DNA of 64,000 nucleotides from Hormiphora californensis. Its lineage: Eukaryota; Ctenophora; Tentaculata; Cydippida; Pleurobrachiidae. The stretch covers positions 4,875,789 through 4,939,788 of the forward strand of contig CM035356.1 of assembly GCA_020137815.1 (NCBI GenBank). Reading direction: 5' to 3'. Below, piece after piece: positions 24,726 through 39,200 of the stretch (the first letter of the stretch is position 1; every line of letters starts with the position of its first letter). The notes below the pieces were generated by a model. The model saw only the letters and a program-made list of their open reading frames with translations. It was not told where the DNA came from and did no database searches. A program made the position numbers and the translations under genes.

Positions 24726-26848
24726 TGGCAACAGAAGGGGGTTCTGATAGTTACGGGTTAGCAATGCCGGGAGATGTCGGAGGTAGGAACGAGCAGTATT
24801 TTCTGGCAAAATACGTGCCTAATGTTACTAGATAAGGGATTGGGGGAGGGGGGTGGGTGGCGTGGAAGACTTGTCAAACCACTTTGACTGATGACAGGAA
24901 ACGGGAGTACATGTTAGGTGTTAAGTGGGGGCAAGTGTTACAAAGTGTATATGTTTCAAACTTTCCATTGACAAAGGGTTTCAAAGGGCATTGTTGTCAC
25001 ATGGTAGGAGATTTGGAAGTTTTGAACACTTTGTAAACAGTGGGTGTCTAAATTTAACAAGGACTATGTAACAATTGCCGGGTAACATGGCGGTTAGGAT
25101 TGGGTGCAGATTATTGGAAAAGCTTACTATTTAGTTACTACCCCCGACTGTACTACAGTAGATGTAGGTGTTACTATGCGACTATAACACGTTACAAAGA
25201 CATCCTTCAATTACACATGAGTGTAAATTATCTCTAACGAATAAGAGGAGACAGAGGGACAAAATATATGGCCGGAATAACGCACACACACACACCTAGC
25301 CATCTAGTTTAAGAATAATAATATGCGGACATCATGCCGCATTTTAATGCATCCTATGACTGTCAGAGAGAACGGATCTAGACTCTCGAGCGGCCCTCCC
25401 CGATGGGGGAAGAGGAAGCAGTACGCGGACGAGCGAGAATCGGCAGAAAGATTTGACGACGGCCTCTTCCTAGATGTATTTCCGTATAATTTCACTGTTT
25501 GCAAGTGTACAAAGTGATCTGTGTGCGAGATCATGCAGGTCAGTTATTATGAGGTTATCTGATACTATAAGTTCCCAGCCGAGCACTATAATGGATCTCT
25601 ATAATATAATGCATATCAAAACAAGAAGTTTTCTGATAATAGAAAAAACAAAATAATATTAATATATTTGTTTCCTCTTGTCTCAAAATATATATTTTAC
25701 ACGCTTGATCTTCCAGAGAAATAATGATGATTTAATATGTACATTAGTATAATATGAGTGTTTTACTTCATGCGTAATTTAACGGAAAAAATGGATTAAA
25801 AAGTTTTGAAATTGTCAAATTTAAAGAGCAAAAATACTTGAGGTAAGAATTATCACACGGTAAAGCAGTGGAGATAGGATGATAAAATAGGAGGGATAAG
25901 AAAATATAATTATATATATGCACATTTTATGTAGGTAGGCTCTTTGTTGAAACTTGAGTCGGCACATGTGATGTTTGACTTCCCCATAAAATAACCTTAA
26001 CGGGATAAAATATTCTTTCTTTCTCTCTCTATAACAGCTGTCTCTCTCTCTCTCTCTCCTCTCTCTCCTCTATCTCTCTCTCTCCTTCTCTCTCTTCTCT
26101 CTCTCTTCTCCTCTCTCTCTCTCTCTCTCGTCTCTCTCTCTTCTCTCTCTCTCTCTTCCTCTCTCTCTTCTCTCTCTCTACTTCTCTCTCTCTGGGGGGG
26201 GGGCCGGCTGAAGTTTTTGAAGTTTTTTGAAGTCAACCTTCAAAAACTTCAAAGAGAAAACTTAGGGTGGAAAACTTCAAAAACTTCAAAAACTTCAAAA
26301 ACTCATATCTCCTAACCGTTGGAGATATGGCCCTATGTTGCTTCATAACTCTTATATAAACTCGAGGCCGCTGATGATTTTGGTGTCCATATTTTTTTCA
26401 CTACTCCCTTAATAAAAAATTTGCAATTGGTGAAACTGTGGAAAGAAAAGGGTGTGGCCCCAAAATTTTTTTTGAAAATTTACTTCATAATTTTTAACAC
26501 TTTCTTGGCATTTTCTAGGCATTTTTTTTGAGTTATAGAATGAAAATGATATCTGTTTTTACAAAAAATTTAAATTTTTTACACCAAATTGTGCCATGGA
26601 TTTCATGGCTAGGAATCATTGTAAATATCCTAATTTGTGGTAGAAAAAGGGCAGACAAGGACGGATAACTTTGCCACAATATGTATTAAGGATGAAACTA
26701 ACCTAAACAAGTGTAATAATAGTCACTGATAGCATATAAAAGTAGTTTAGAGTTTTTGAAGTTTTTTAAGTTTTTGAAGTCAACTTCAAAAACTTCAAAA
26801 ACTCAAAAAGTAGGGTGGAAAACTTCAAACTTCAAAAACTTCAGCCGG

Positions 26849-26922
<74 letters not shown>

Positions 26923-27245
26923 ACAGCTGTCTCTCTCTAGCTCTCTCTCTCTCTCTCAATAACTCACTCTCTCTTTCTCTCTCTCTCTCTCTCTAGCTCT
27001 CTCAATAACGCACTCTCTCTCTATTTCTTTCTCTATCCCTCAACCACTAGTCTTCGTTCTGATGTTCTAAATAAAACCACGTTTATTTTCACGTGCTAAA
27101 TATCGTCCCTAATTGTACACCCTTTCCTAACGAATATGAATATAGTGAATACATATACATATATATCGTAACCATAATAATATTTAATTAATAATTAACC
27201 GTGCAGCCCATTAATTGGTTGATTGGTTGGTGGTTCCACTCCTGG
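24726..27245. other. Intergenic between the LamB and RING genes
   Basis: No coding exon recognised. An ORF at 25323-25517 has no recognisable motif and no homopolymer support. The right half has (CT)n tracts at 26038-26190 and 26860-27035 separated by an inserted element. Confidence 0.45.
26194..26858. mobile_element. Non-autonomous TIR element inserted in a (CT)n tract
   Basis: Terminal inverted repeats begin GGGGGGCCGGCTGAAGTTTT and end AAAACTTCAGCCGGCCCCCC, followed inward by GAAGTTTTTGAAG repeats. Both flanks are CT microsatellite, and TAACAGCTGTCTCTCTC occurs on each side (26031 and 26921). No transposase frame. Confidence 0.7.
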
Positions 27246-30200
27246 TTATCCTCTAAAAACGTGTACTGTACGTGAGATGAACTGACGACATATCGGGCAA
27301 TCCTGAAAGGAACGGTTGTTAGAAATAATCTTGGAAGGAGCGGCTATTATTTTGGAAGGGGAATTATAACATGTGAAATACTGGATGTAGGGAAAGAAAT
27401 ATATCTAGAGAGAGTACTAGAGTCTATTATAGTCTTGTGTAGCTCACATTTTATTTCCCTGTGAGGGTTCATTGTTTAAGTAGACTGTAGAGAAAATCAA
27501 AATTGATTCTTATATTATCATCCTGAATTGCTCTTACGGCATTCAAAATTCATACCCAACACCACCAGTCTCCCCCACATGCATCACACAAGTCACATGT
27601 TCCATTTAATATTCATTACAAAATAAAACATAGCCCATTAGCAAGGGACGTCAATCTGAGTGAGAGGAAGAAGAGAGCAAGCGCAGGGACTGAGCAGAGT
27701 CGATAACGATGTTAGTAGCCGTCCGAATGATCCGTTACGCTAGGTCACCGAGTAAGAAAGGGGCGCCTGCTATTGAGAGGATCATGGTCAATGGATGATG
27801 CGATTCTATATATACATAGTTGGAAGACCGAACGCGCGAGCTGAGAGATGAGTAGTATTGGCAGAATAGTAGGACCCGCGAGAGGGAAGATGTTGCAGGA
27901 AAGGTGATACAAAGGAGAAAGTAGTCGAGGGACAGAAGGCAAGGAGAGAGACGAGGAGAGAGAGGCAATAGCGAGAGAAGAGAGAGAGAGGCAGAGAGGG
28001 CAGGTGAGAAAGAGAGAGCAGAGTTATCTTCAGTTGACTAGGGAGATCGAACGGAGAGAGATGAGAGAGGAGAGAAGAGGATGAAGAGAGAGAGGGAGGA
28101 AATGAGGGGACAGTCGGCAGACGAGAGGAGCTGAGATGTGCCGTGGAAGAGCGTGCAGATTAGCGGCGACTTGGTGGATAAGGAGAAAGCTACGGAAAGA
28201 TGGTGATGAGCTATCGATGTTGACGGTCCAGATAGATGGGAAGGAATTGCTAAACCGACCGCCTGGCAGAAGGAGAGAGACGAGAGTAGTGGTTTGAAGT
28301 GATGTCTGTTCGTTTGTTTTCTCTAGATCCTTCTCCAAAGTGTAATGCACAGCTGCCAAAGAAACCCCTTCCCCCTCAGATTCCCTCACTTCAAATACCT
28401 ACTCGCGCGTGGATGCGCAAGATATGAATTAAACGCCGGTAGTCTTATATTGAGTATCGATTATATAACTTTGAAAACTATACAACATAGTTAAAGCCTT
28501 GTTAAGTTCCTTTCTCTGTTTTCTTAATAAACTGTTCAACTTCACGCCATCTCTCTCTATTGAATACATTACACAATGCCAGTCCTCAACATAGCTCATG
28601 TGAAATACGTCGTTAGCAGGCGAACAGGTGCATATACACCTGGTCTATCCAGATTCAGTGAGAACAGCGATGTATCCTGTCTGCCAGCCGAGCGCAGTAT
28701 ACCCAGATGAATGAGAATCAGGGTGTCTCCTGTCTGCAGATTCAGTGAGAATCAGGGTGTCTCCTGTCTGCAGATTCAGTGAGAATCAGGGTGTATCCTG
28801 TCTGCAGATTCAGTGAGAATCAGGGTGTATCCTGTCTGCAGATTCAGTGAGAATCAGGGTGTATCCTGTCTGCAGATTCAGTGAGAATCAGGGTGTCTCC
28901 TGTCTGCAGATTCAGTGAGAATCAGGGTGTATCCTGTCTGCAGATTCAGTGAGAATCAGGGTGTATCCTGTCTGCAGATTCAGTGAGAATCAGGGTGTCT
29001 CCTGTCTGCAGATTCAGTGAGAATCAGGGTGTCTCCTGTCTGCAGATTCAGTGAGAATCAGGGTGTATCCTGTCTGCAGATTCAGTGAGAATCAGGGTGT
29101 ATCCTGTCTGCAGATTCAGTGAGAATCAGGGTGTATCCTGTCTGCAGATTCAGTGAGAATCAGGGTGTATCCTGTCTGCAGATTCAGTGAGAATCAGGGT
29201 GTATCCTGTCTGCAGATTCAGTGAGAATCAGGGTGTCTCCTGTCTGCAGATTCAGTGAGAATCAGGGTGTATCCTGTCTGCAGATTCAGTGAGAATCAGG
29301 GTGTATCCTGTCTGCAGATTCAGTGAGAATCAGGGTGTATCCTGTCTGCAGATTCAGTGAGAATCAGGGTGTCTCCTGTCTGCAGATTCAGTGAGAATCA
29401 GGGTGTCTCCTGTCTGCAGATTCAGTGAGAATCAGGGTGTATCCTGTCTGCAGATTCAGTGAGAATCAGGGTGTATCCTGTCTGCAGATTCAGTGAGAAT
29501 CAGGGTGTATCCTGTCTGCAGATTCAGTGAGAATCAGGGTGTCTCCTGTCTGCAGATTCAGTGAGAATCAGGGTGTCTCCTGTCTGCAGATTCAGTGAGA
29601 ATCAGGGTGTATCCTGTCTGCAGATTCAGTGAGAATCAGGGTGTCTCCTGTCTGCAGATTCAGTGAGAATCAGGGTGTATCCTGTCTGCAGATTCAGTGA
29701 GAATCAGGGTGTCTCCTGTCTGCAGATTCAGTGAGAATCAGGGTGTATCCTGTCTGCAGATTCAGTGAGAATCAGGGTGTATCCTGTCTGCAGATTCAGT
29801 GAGAATCAGGGTGTCTCCTGTCTGCAGATTCAGTGAGAATCAGGGTGTCTCCTGTCTGCAGATTCAGTGAGAATCAGGGTGTACTCCTGTCTGCAGATTC
29901 AGTGAGAATCAGGGTGTATCCTGTCTGCAGATTCAGTGAGAATCAGGGTGTATCCTGTCTGCAGATTCAGTGAGAATCAGGGTGTCTCCTGTCTGCAGAT
30001 TCAGTGAGAATCAGGGTGTATCCTGTCTGCAGATTCAGTGAGAATCAGGGTGTATCCTGTCTGCAGATTCAGTGAGAATCAGGGTGTATCCTGTCTGCAG
30101 ATTCAGTGAGAATCAGGGTGTCTCCTGTCTGCAGATTCAGTGAGAATCAGGGTGTCTCCTGTCTGCAGATTCAGTGAGAATCAGGGTGTATCCTGTCTGC

Positions 30201-33200
30201 AGATTCAGTGAGAATCAGGGTGTCTCCTGTCTGCAGATTCAGTGAGAATCAGGGTGTCTCCTGTCTGCAGATTCAGTGAGAATCAGGGTGTATCCTGTCT
30301 GCAGATTCAGTGAGAATCAGGGTGTATCCTGTCTGCAGATTCAGTGAGAATCAGGGTGTATCCTGTCTGCAGATTCAGTGAGAATCAGGGTGTCTCCTGT
30401 CTGCAGATTCAGTGAGAATCAGGGTGTCTCCTGTCTGCAGATTCAGTGAGAATCAGAGGTGTTCCTGTCTGCAGATTCAGTTGAGAATCAGGGTGTCTCC
30501 TGTCTGCCAGATTCAGTGAGAATCAGGGTGTATCCTGTCTGCAGATTCAGTGAGAATCAGGGTGTATCCTGTCTGCAGATTCAGTGAGAATCAGGGTGTA
30601 TCCTGTCTGCAGATTCAGTGAGAATCAGGGTGTCTCCTGTCTGCAGATTCAGTGAGAATCAGGGTGTATCCTGTCTGCAGATTCAGTGAGAATCAGGTGT
30701 ATCCTGTCTGCAGATTCAGTGAGAATCAGGGTGTCTCCTGTCTGCAGATTCAGTGAGAATCAGGGTGTATCCTGTCTGCAGATTCAGTGAGAATCAGGGT
30801 GTATCCTGTCTGCAGATTCAGTGAGAATCAGGGTGTATCCTGTCTGCAGATTCAGTGAGAATCAGGGTGTATCCTGTCTGCAGATTCAGTGAGAATCAGG
30901 GTGTATCCTGTCTGCAGATTCAGTGAGAATCAGGGTGTATCCTGTCTGCAGATTCAGTGAGAATCAGGGTGTATCCTGTCTGCAGATTCAGTGAGAATCA
31001 GGGTGTCTCCTGTCTGCAGATTCAGTGAGAATCAGGGTGTATCCTGTCTGCAGATTCAGTGAGAATCAGGGTGTATCCTGTCTGCAGATTCAGTGAGAAT
31101 CAGGGTGTATCCTGTCTGCAGATTCAGTGAGAATCAGGGTGTCTCCTGTCTGCAGATTCAGTGAGAATCAGGGTGTCTCCTGTCTGCAGATTCAGTGAGA
31201 ATCAGGGTGTATCCTGTCTGCAGATTCAGTGAGAATCAGGGTGTATCCTGTCTGCAGATTCAGTGAGAATCAGGGTGTATCCTGTCTGCAGATTCAGTGA
31301 GAATCAGGGTGTATCCTGTCTGCAGATTCAGTGAGAATCAGGGTGTATCCTGTCTGCAGATTCAGTGAGAATCAGGGTGTATCCTGTCTGCAGATTCAGT
31401 GAGAATCAGGGTGTATCCTGTCTGCAGATTCAGTGAGAATCAGGGTGTATCCTGTCTGCAGATTCAGTGAGAATCAGGGTGTATCCTGTCTGCAGATTCA
31501 GTGAGAATCAGGGTGTCTCCTGTCTGCAGATTCAGTGAGAATCAGGGTGTATCCTGTCTGCAGATTCAGTGAGAATCAGAGTGTCTCCTGTCTGCAGATT
31601 CAGTGAGAATCAGGGTGTCTCCTGTCTGCAGATTCAGTGAGAATCAGGGTGTATCCTGTCTGCAGATTCAGTGAGAATCAGGGTGTATCCTGTCTGCAGA
31701 TTCAGTGAGAATCAGGGTGTCTCCTGTCTGCAGATTCAGTGAGAATCAGGGTGTCTCCTGTCTGCAGATTCAGTGAGAATCAGGGTGTATCCTGTCTGCA
31801 GATTCAGTGAGAATCAGGGTGTATCCTGTCTGCAGATTCAGTGAGAATCAGGGTGTCTCCTGTCTGCAGATTCAGTGAGAATCAGGGTGTATCCTGTCTG
31901 CAGATTCAGTGAGAATCAGGGTGTATCCTGTCTGCAGATTCAGTGAGAATCAGGGTGTATCATGTCTGCAGATTCAGTGAGAATCAGGGTGTCTCCTGTC
32001 TGCAGATTCAGTGAGAATCATTGTGTCTCCTGTCTGCAGATTCAGTGAGAATCAGGGTGTATCCTGTCTGCAGATTCAGTGAGAATCAGGGTGTATCCTG
32101 TCTGCAGATTCAGTGAGAATCAGGGTGTATCCTGTCTGCAGATTCAGTGAGAATCAGGGTGTATCCTGTCTGCAGATTCAGTGAGAATCAGGGTGTATCC
32201 TGTCTGCAGATTCAGTGAGAATCAGGGTGTATCCTGTCTGTAGATTCAATGAGAATCAGGGTGTATCCTGTCTGTAGATTCAGTGAGAATCAGGGTGTAT
32301 CCTGTCTGCAGATTCAGTGAGAATCAGGGTGTCTCCTGTCTGCAGATTCAGTGAGAATCAGGGTGTCTCCTGTCTGCAGATTCAGTGAGAATCAGGGTGT
32401 ATCCTGTCTGTAGATTCAGTGAGAATCAGGGTGTATCCTGTCTGCAGATTCAGTGAGCATTAGGGTGTATCCTGTCTGCAGATTCAGTGAGAATCAGGGT
32501 GAATCCTGTCTGTAGATTCAGTGAGAATCAGGGTGAATCCTGTCTGCAGATTCAGTGAGAATCAGGGTGTCTCCTGTCTGCAGATTCAGTGAGAATCAGG
32601 GTGTATCCTGTCTGTAGATTCAGTGAGAATCAGGGTGTATCCTGTCTGCAGATTCAGTGAGAATCAGGGTGTATCCTGTCTGCAGATTCAGTGAGAATCA
32701 GGGTGTATCCTGTCTGCAGATTCAGTGAGAATCAGGGTGTATCCTGTCTGCAGATTCAGTGAGAATCAGGGTGTATCCTGTCTGCAGATTCAGTGAGAAT
32801 CAGGGTGTATCCTGTCTGCAGATTCAGTGAGAATCAGGGTGTATCCTGTCTGCAGATTCAGTGAGAATCAGGGTGTATCCTGTCTGCAGATTCAGTGAGA
32901 ATCAGGGTGTATCCTGTCTGCAGATTCAGTGAGAATCAGGGTGTATCCTGTCTGCAGATTCAGTGAGAATCAGGGTGTATCCTGTCTGCAGATTCAGTGA
33001 GAATCAGGGTGTATCCTGTCTGCAGATTCAGTGAGAATCAGGGTGTATCCTGTCTGTAGATTCATCCAGGAAACACACGCAATATATTGTTCCAAACCCC
33101 AAATATATTGGCTGATTTGTTATTGGGCCAATATATTACATCTCTGAGACACCAATGTCTATTATAATACTCTACTAACATTCTTCTTATTCTCCACCCC

Positions 33201-36200
33201 TCCCACCCCAAATGTAAACCAGATTGGTCATCAGTCCATTCTTGAGGCGCAGTTGTTATATGAATTATGCAAGCCTTGCATAACTATAATGTATATTGCA
33301 TGGGTACGTGTTTTTTAGTCAACACTGCGCTGTATATCTGTATATATGTAACGTCAATACATTTCAAATCACGACATTTACAGTGCTGTATAAAAAATAC
33401 GAGTACAATGGTGAGATAAGTATTTTAGTTAATAAGTAAAGATAAATTCTATGCAATGAAATATCGATGTGATATACATCTCAGACAGATCAAACTATTA
33501 TAGGGTAACAGGATAACCAAGCGGCTCAGTCAGAATATTAATAGCAATATACATATCATCCACTGTCTGGTATTATACTACCAGACAGATCACTCAATAA
33601 GCAGCTCAGTCAGATAATAATTTGAGCCTGATGATGATGCTATGCTATGCTATGCTATGCTATGCGTTCTTCTACAATAAAAATCCCATCTACTTGTTTC
33701 GTACAGCCGGAAGGAGAAAACTAAACTTCCTCATTGATATGCGTCTAATAAACAACCAACCGATCCTTATTCTCAATAAAAGATACCTTCAGTTTTCTGG
33801 AGCAAGAGAGACAGCACACAAAATGTCCACACTCCAGTAGTACACAATCCACTGTGGCATCCCAACATATTTTACAGGTGTCCTCCTCCCGTCTCTCCCC
33901 CACGTTCTTCTTTCTCTCCCAGTACAAGTCACATACCTGATGGATGGGTAATGTGTCGTTACCAAGGTGACGGAGGGGGGTAATATGTTGTTACCAAGGT
34001 GATGGAGGGGGGTAATGTGTCGTTACCAAGGTGATGGAGGGGGGTAATGTGTCGTTATCAAGGTGATGGAGGGGGGTAATGTGTCGTTACCAAGGTGATG
34101 GAGGGGGGTAATATGTCGTTACCAAGGTGATGGAGGGGGGTAATGTGTCGTTACCAAGGTGGTGGAGGGGTAATGTGTCGTTACCAAGGTGATGGAGGGA
34201 TAATGTGTCGTTACCAAGGTGATGGAGGGGGTAATGTGTCGTTACCAAGGTGATGGAGGGGGGTAATGTGTCGTTACCAAGGTGATGGAGGGGGGTAATG
34301 TGTCGTTACCAAGGTGATGGAGGGGGTAATGTGTCGTTACCAAGGTGATGGAGGGGGTAATGTGTCGTTACCTAGGTGATGGATGGGTTATGGCAGACGG
34401 CCGACGGTGGTAACGAGGGGTAACCTGTTTTGGGGGTCGGGGAAGTTCTGATACCCTCAAGTATATTAGGTCGCTAGATCGATATTGGAAAACAGTAAAC
34501 TTTCGTATTCGGAAAAATGGCCAAACAGTTTCTATTATTTAGGCTTATTTGGACTTTCATTCTAAACGATAATGTAGTTAGAATCCTCTAGTAGTAGTAT
34601 AATCCTCCCAAATCGCGTATAAAAGTGTTAAAATCATGATTTTTATAGGGGCAATGTAATTCCTTCACTAAATGATACTAAAAGGTCCACCCTACCACCA
34701 AACGGAAGTTTACCAATCAACTCCATGGGGGGAGGTCCGATAATTGGCCTTAATTGACACCTGTATTTTCAGCCTGAGGCCAAAACCATAAGTACCCTTA
34801 AAATAGGAGTAGAGACAAATCTGAGGGCACTAAAGTGATCAGCGTCCTCGCATTAGTGGGGGTATGTGGTGGAATTATGTCTCTATCTCATCTGGTTAAT
34901 TAGATAATTGGATAATTAGATATGCGCAAAACCGTATTTTGGCTATATGGCTATAGCCACTTAGGAATGGTTTAGAGACGTTTCATCGGTGCCAATTTGT
35001 AGGCAAAGGCCAAGTTATGGGGGGTCGACGTCGGGCTTTTAAGCCCTATCTTCAACCGTTTAGCCGTTATTTGGCTTTAAAGGTGCTCAAAATCGGGTTT
35101 TTTACCGTTTTTTGCTCATTTTGAGTACCTTTAAAGCCAAATAACGGCTAAACGGTTGAAGATAGAGCTTAAAAGTCCGACGTCGACCCCCCATAACTTG
35201 GCCTTTGCCTACAAATTGGCACCAATGAAACGTCTCTAAACCATTCCTAAGTGGCTATAGCCATATAGCCAAAATACGGTTATGCGCATATCTAATTATC
35301 CAATTATCTAATTAACCAGATGAGATAGACACTTAATTCCACCACCTACCCCCACTAATGCGAGGACGCTGATCACTTTAGTGCCCTCAGATTTGTCTCT
35401 ACTTCTATTTCAAGGGTACTTATGGTTTTGGCCTCAGGCTGAAAATACAGGTGTCAATTAAGGCCAATTATCGGACCTCCCCCCATGGAGTTGGTTGGTA
35501 AACTCTTGTTTGGTGGTAGGGTGGACCTTTTAGTATCATTTAGTGAAGGAATTACATTGCCCCTATAAATTTTATGTTCAAAGCACGATTTTGGAGGATT
35601 AGTACTAGAGAGACTTGGAGTGTAGAGCTAGATTCCACTGTCAGGCTCTGACGACGGTCCTAGTGCGCTCCGTATAGGGTCAGGCCAATGTTCTGACAGA
35701 GATTCCGTGACCCACAGACTGAGGTTACCACTTAACCACGCATGATCTAACTGAGTACTGAGTCGGATGAATCGCTCGAAATGGGCAGCGGATTTTAAGT
35801 AAATTTCGAGAATTCGATCATAGAATTACATGCTAGGAGGTAAGCAGGAAGAGTGAATATAATGTCCTTGATAACAAGGCTGGGATACCAGGTATTTCTT
35901 GGTTGCTATGGCTACCGCATATTCCAGCATGTTAAATCGGGAGCCTCCAGCCCGTTTCATCATTTCTATACAAACAAAAATCCAAAAATTCTGGAAATTC
36001 TTATCCAGACTTACCCTTTTTTGTAACTCTGACTTCTCGATGCACCCCTTGTAATCGACGCAGTAGTTCTCCAAAATGTCCTGAAATGAGGGAGGAAGAT
36101 TGTTACACGAACCATGAAATACTTTGGTTTTCAGAAAATATAAGTTTAGTGTACGCTAGCAGTGATCAAGTGCGATGATAGAAATTGTGCGAAATGCGAG

Positions 36201-36208
36201 TTGTACGG

Positions 36209-36283
<75 letters not shown>

Positions 36284-39200
36284 ACAGGAACAAATCATAT
36301 TGTATGTAATGTTAGCACAGACGAAGACCTGTAGTATACTGCAGTACACTGTAGTATACTGCAGTATAATACACACACGGTAGATTTAACATCTGGCATA
36401 GACAAGGGCAGAAATTACCATTCCTTCTTAAAATTCGGTACGAGGAACATGAATTTTCGGGTCCTTGCACCTCTCACTTCAAATTCTAGAACATTCCAGG
36501 TTTTCTTCCAGCTTCAATTCTCATTATTAGTAAGGGTTGAATTCTGGGAGCTATATTTGATGCTTTGTGCGAGCTAAAGCTTTTAGTCTGCATATATAAT
36601 GGTTGGCAATGCATGTGGCACATCAATCTATACACACCCTGTCTGTGTGTACTGTGTCTGTGTGTACTGTGTCTGTGTGTACTGTGTCTGTGTGTACTGT
36701 GTCTGTGTGTACTGTGTCTGTGTGTACTGTGTCTGTGTGTACTGTGTCTGTATGTACTGTGTCTGTGTGTACTGTGTCTGTGTGTACTGTGTCTGTGTGT
36801 ACTGTGTCTGTGTGTACTGTGTCTGTGTGTACTGTGTCTGTGTGTACTGTGTCTGTGTGTACTGTGTCTGTGTGTACTGTGTCTGTGTGTACTGTGTCTG
36901 TGTGTACTGTGTACTGTGTCTGTGTGTACTGTGTCTGTGTGTACTGTGTCTGTGTGTATTGTGTCTGTGTGTATTGTGTCTGTGTGTACTGTGTCTGTGT
37001 GTATTGTGTCTGTGTGTACTGTGTCTGTGTGTACTGTGTCTGTGTGTACTGTGTCTGACGTCTGTGTGTACTGTGTCTGTGTGTACTGTGTCTGTGTGTA
37101 CTGTGTCTGTGTGTATTGTGTCTGTGTGTACTGTGTCTGTGTGTACTGTGTCTGTGTGTATTGTGTCTGTGTGTACCCTGTCTGTGTGTACTGTGTATTG
37201 TGTCTGTGTGTACTGTGTCTGTGTGTACTGTGTCTGTGTGTACTGTGTCTGTGTGTATTGTGTCTGTGTGTACTGTGCCTGTGTGTACTGTGTCTGTGTG
37301 TATTGTGTACTGTGTGTATTGTGTCTGTGTCTGTGTGTACTGTGTGTACTGTGTCTGTGTGTACTGTGTCTGTGTGTACTGTGTCTGTGTGTACTGTGTC
37401 TGTGTGTACTGTGTCTGTGTGTACTGTGTCTGTGTGTACTGTGTCTGTGTGTACTGTGTCTGTGTGTACTGTGTCTGTGTGTACTGTGTCTGTGTGTACT
37501 GTGTCTGTGTGTACTGTGTCTGTGTGTATTGTGTGTTATACAAATCTCATTGTTCATACTACGAGCTGAGTCCCTGTCATGTCCACCCTGTATAACTGCA
37601 CACAATCCTTACACTTGCTCAACCCTCTCTCACCCCGCAAATAAAGGAGGGTCAGAGTTCATAATAACACCTGTTTTCAATCTTTACATAACATAACCCT
37701 CTGTGTATCACTATAGGTGTTTATCAATTTGTGTACCACATGGTTAGACTTCTCGAAAATCATCACCCAATATGTCTCAGCTGCCATAGCTATAATAATA
37801 ATCCACAATCCCACCACTCAGAAAAATATCACTGTAAGAAACTTAGGTCACGTTACTTTTTGGTGACGCACTGATCCCACTACCAGCCGCGACGAGAGGG
37901 GATGGTATATCATCAACGTTACTCCATGCCAGGAACCGACCGAATCAGGAAATACTGGTCCCTGATTGGCTGATAACCAGTCACGTGACCTAAATAACGA
38001 GTTCTGATCGGTTGTTTACTTGTTTCGGTCGGTTCCTGCTCCATGCTAAGAGGTTATAATAAGTTTGGTCGCTGTGTGACGTCAAAGATATAATACATGG
38101 ATGGAGAGATGAATGATGATAGAAAACGTTTTGAGGTGAATGGAAAGGGGTACATGTGAGAAGAGGGAAGTTCGAGTGGAGAGATGAGAGGGGGAGACAG
38201 GGAAAAGGGGCGTTGAGTAGAGGGGAGAGAGGGTAAGATATGAGAGAGAGGAAGGAGAGGAAGAGAAGAAGAGAGAGAGAAGGAGTTAATTATGCGGAGG
38301 AGAGCCCGCCTGGAAGAGGAGGGGGAAGAATTTTATACCCGATGCTGAGATGAGAGTCGAGAAGGAGGAAGAATAGAAGGCAAAGAGAGAATAAGAGAGA
38401 GAGAGAGGGAGGGAGAGTTAGAGCGAGAGAAAATTTCAATCAAAGTGAAGCCCAACAAGAAAATACCCTAGCTCGAACGAGAACGAGAGATTCCTCTGTC
38501 GTGTATTGTTACACTCTCTCAAGAAATTATACTCGGAGAGTCTCAACTAGTGCATATTATAATGATAATGAATATAACCTGCCTTGCTCGACCCTCCCTC
38601 CTAGAAAGGGTTTGAACAAAACAAAATATAACTTGAACTTGAGCTCTGTTATTATACAAGTCTGTGAAGATCTCTAGAACCAAATAAGAGTAGTCTCTAT
38701 TAAGGGTACGCTAACCAAAATTTTTTTTCGAGTGCAGGGAAATCTCTCACCGTAGGGTTGTAGGCCATACCAAGGAGACCTCAAATATGCAATTTTAGCC
38801 CTTAAGTCGAATTCATATTTTTGCTACAGCTGTTTAAAATATGTCCTGTAAATACGTTTTTGGCATCTCAAAAAATTTTTTTAAAAGATAGGAGCATGAA
38901 AATTTGGGGATTTGAAGAGGACATGAAGGTGAATAACCACAAAAATGTTTTTTGCAATCCGAGCTGATTTCCGGTCCTGAGATGGATTTCTTTTTTTCCA
39001 CTTTAACGCCCTTTTTGGCAAAGTTCCGAAAACATGTGAAAGCTGTAAATTGGTGAAAAGTTGCGTCTAACGATTATCTAAGTGGCCATAAATTTTGGGC
39101 GTGTCCTTATTTGAGATAAGCTGTACAGAGTTTTTTTTGTGAAAGCCATCATTTCAGAAATAAATAAATTCCCTGTATCTCAAAAACGACTGATCGTAGA

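Noticed and set aside
28030-28389. 119-residue minus-strand frame
   Set aside because: No recognisable domain, derived in part from GA-rich sequence in an intron of the RING gene.
28709-33066. CRISPR array
   Set aside because: Units are contiguous with no unique spacers and the context is an animal intron; it is a satellite.
36565-37696. Cys/Val/Tyr and Thr/His repeat proteins of over 300 residues
   Set aside because: Produced by a 15-bp tandem repeat inside an intron; open on both strands.
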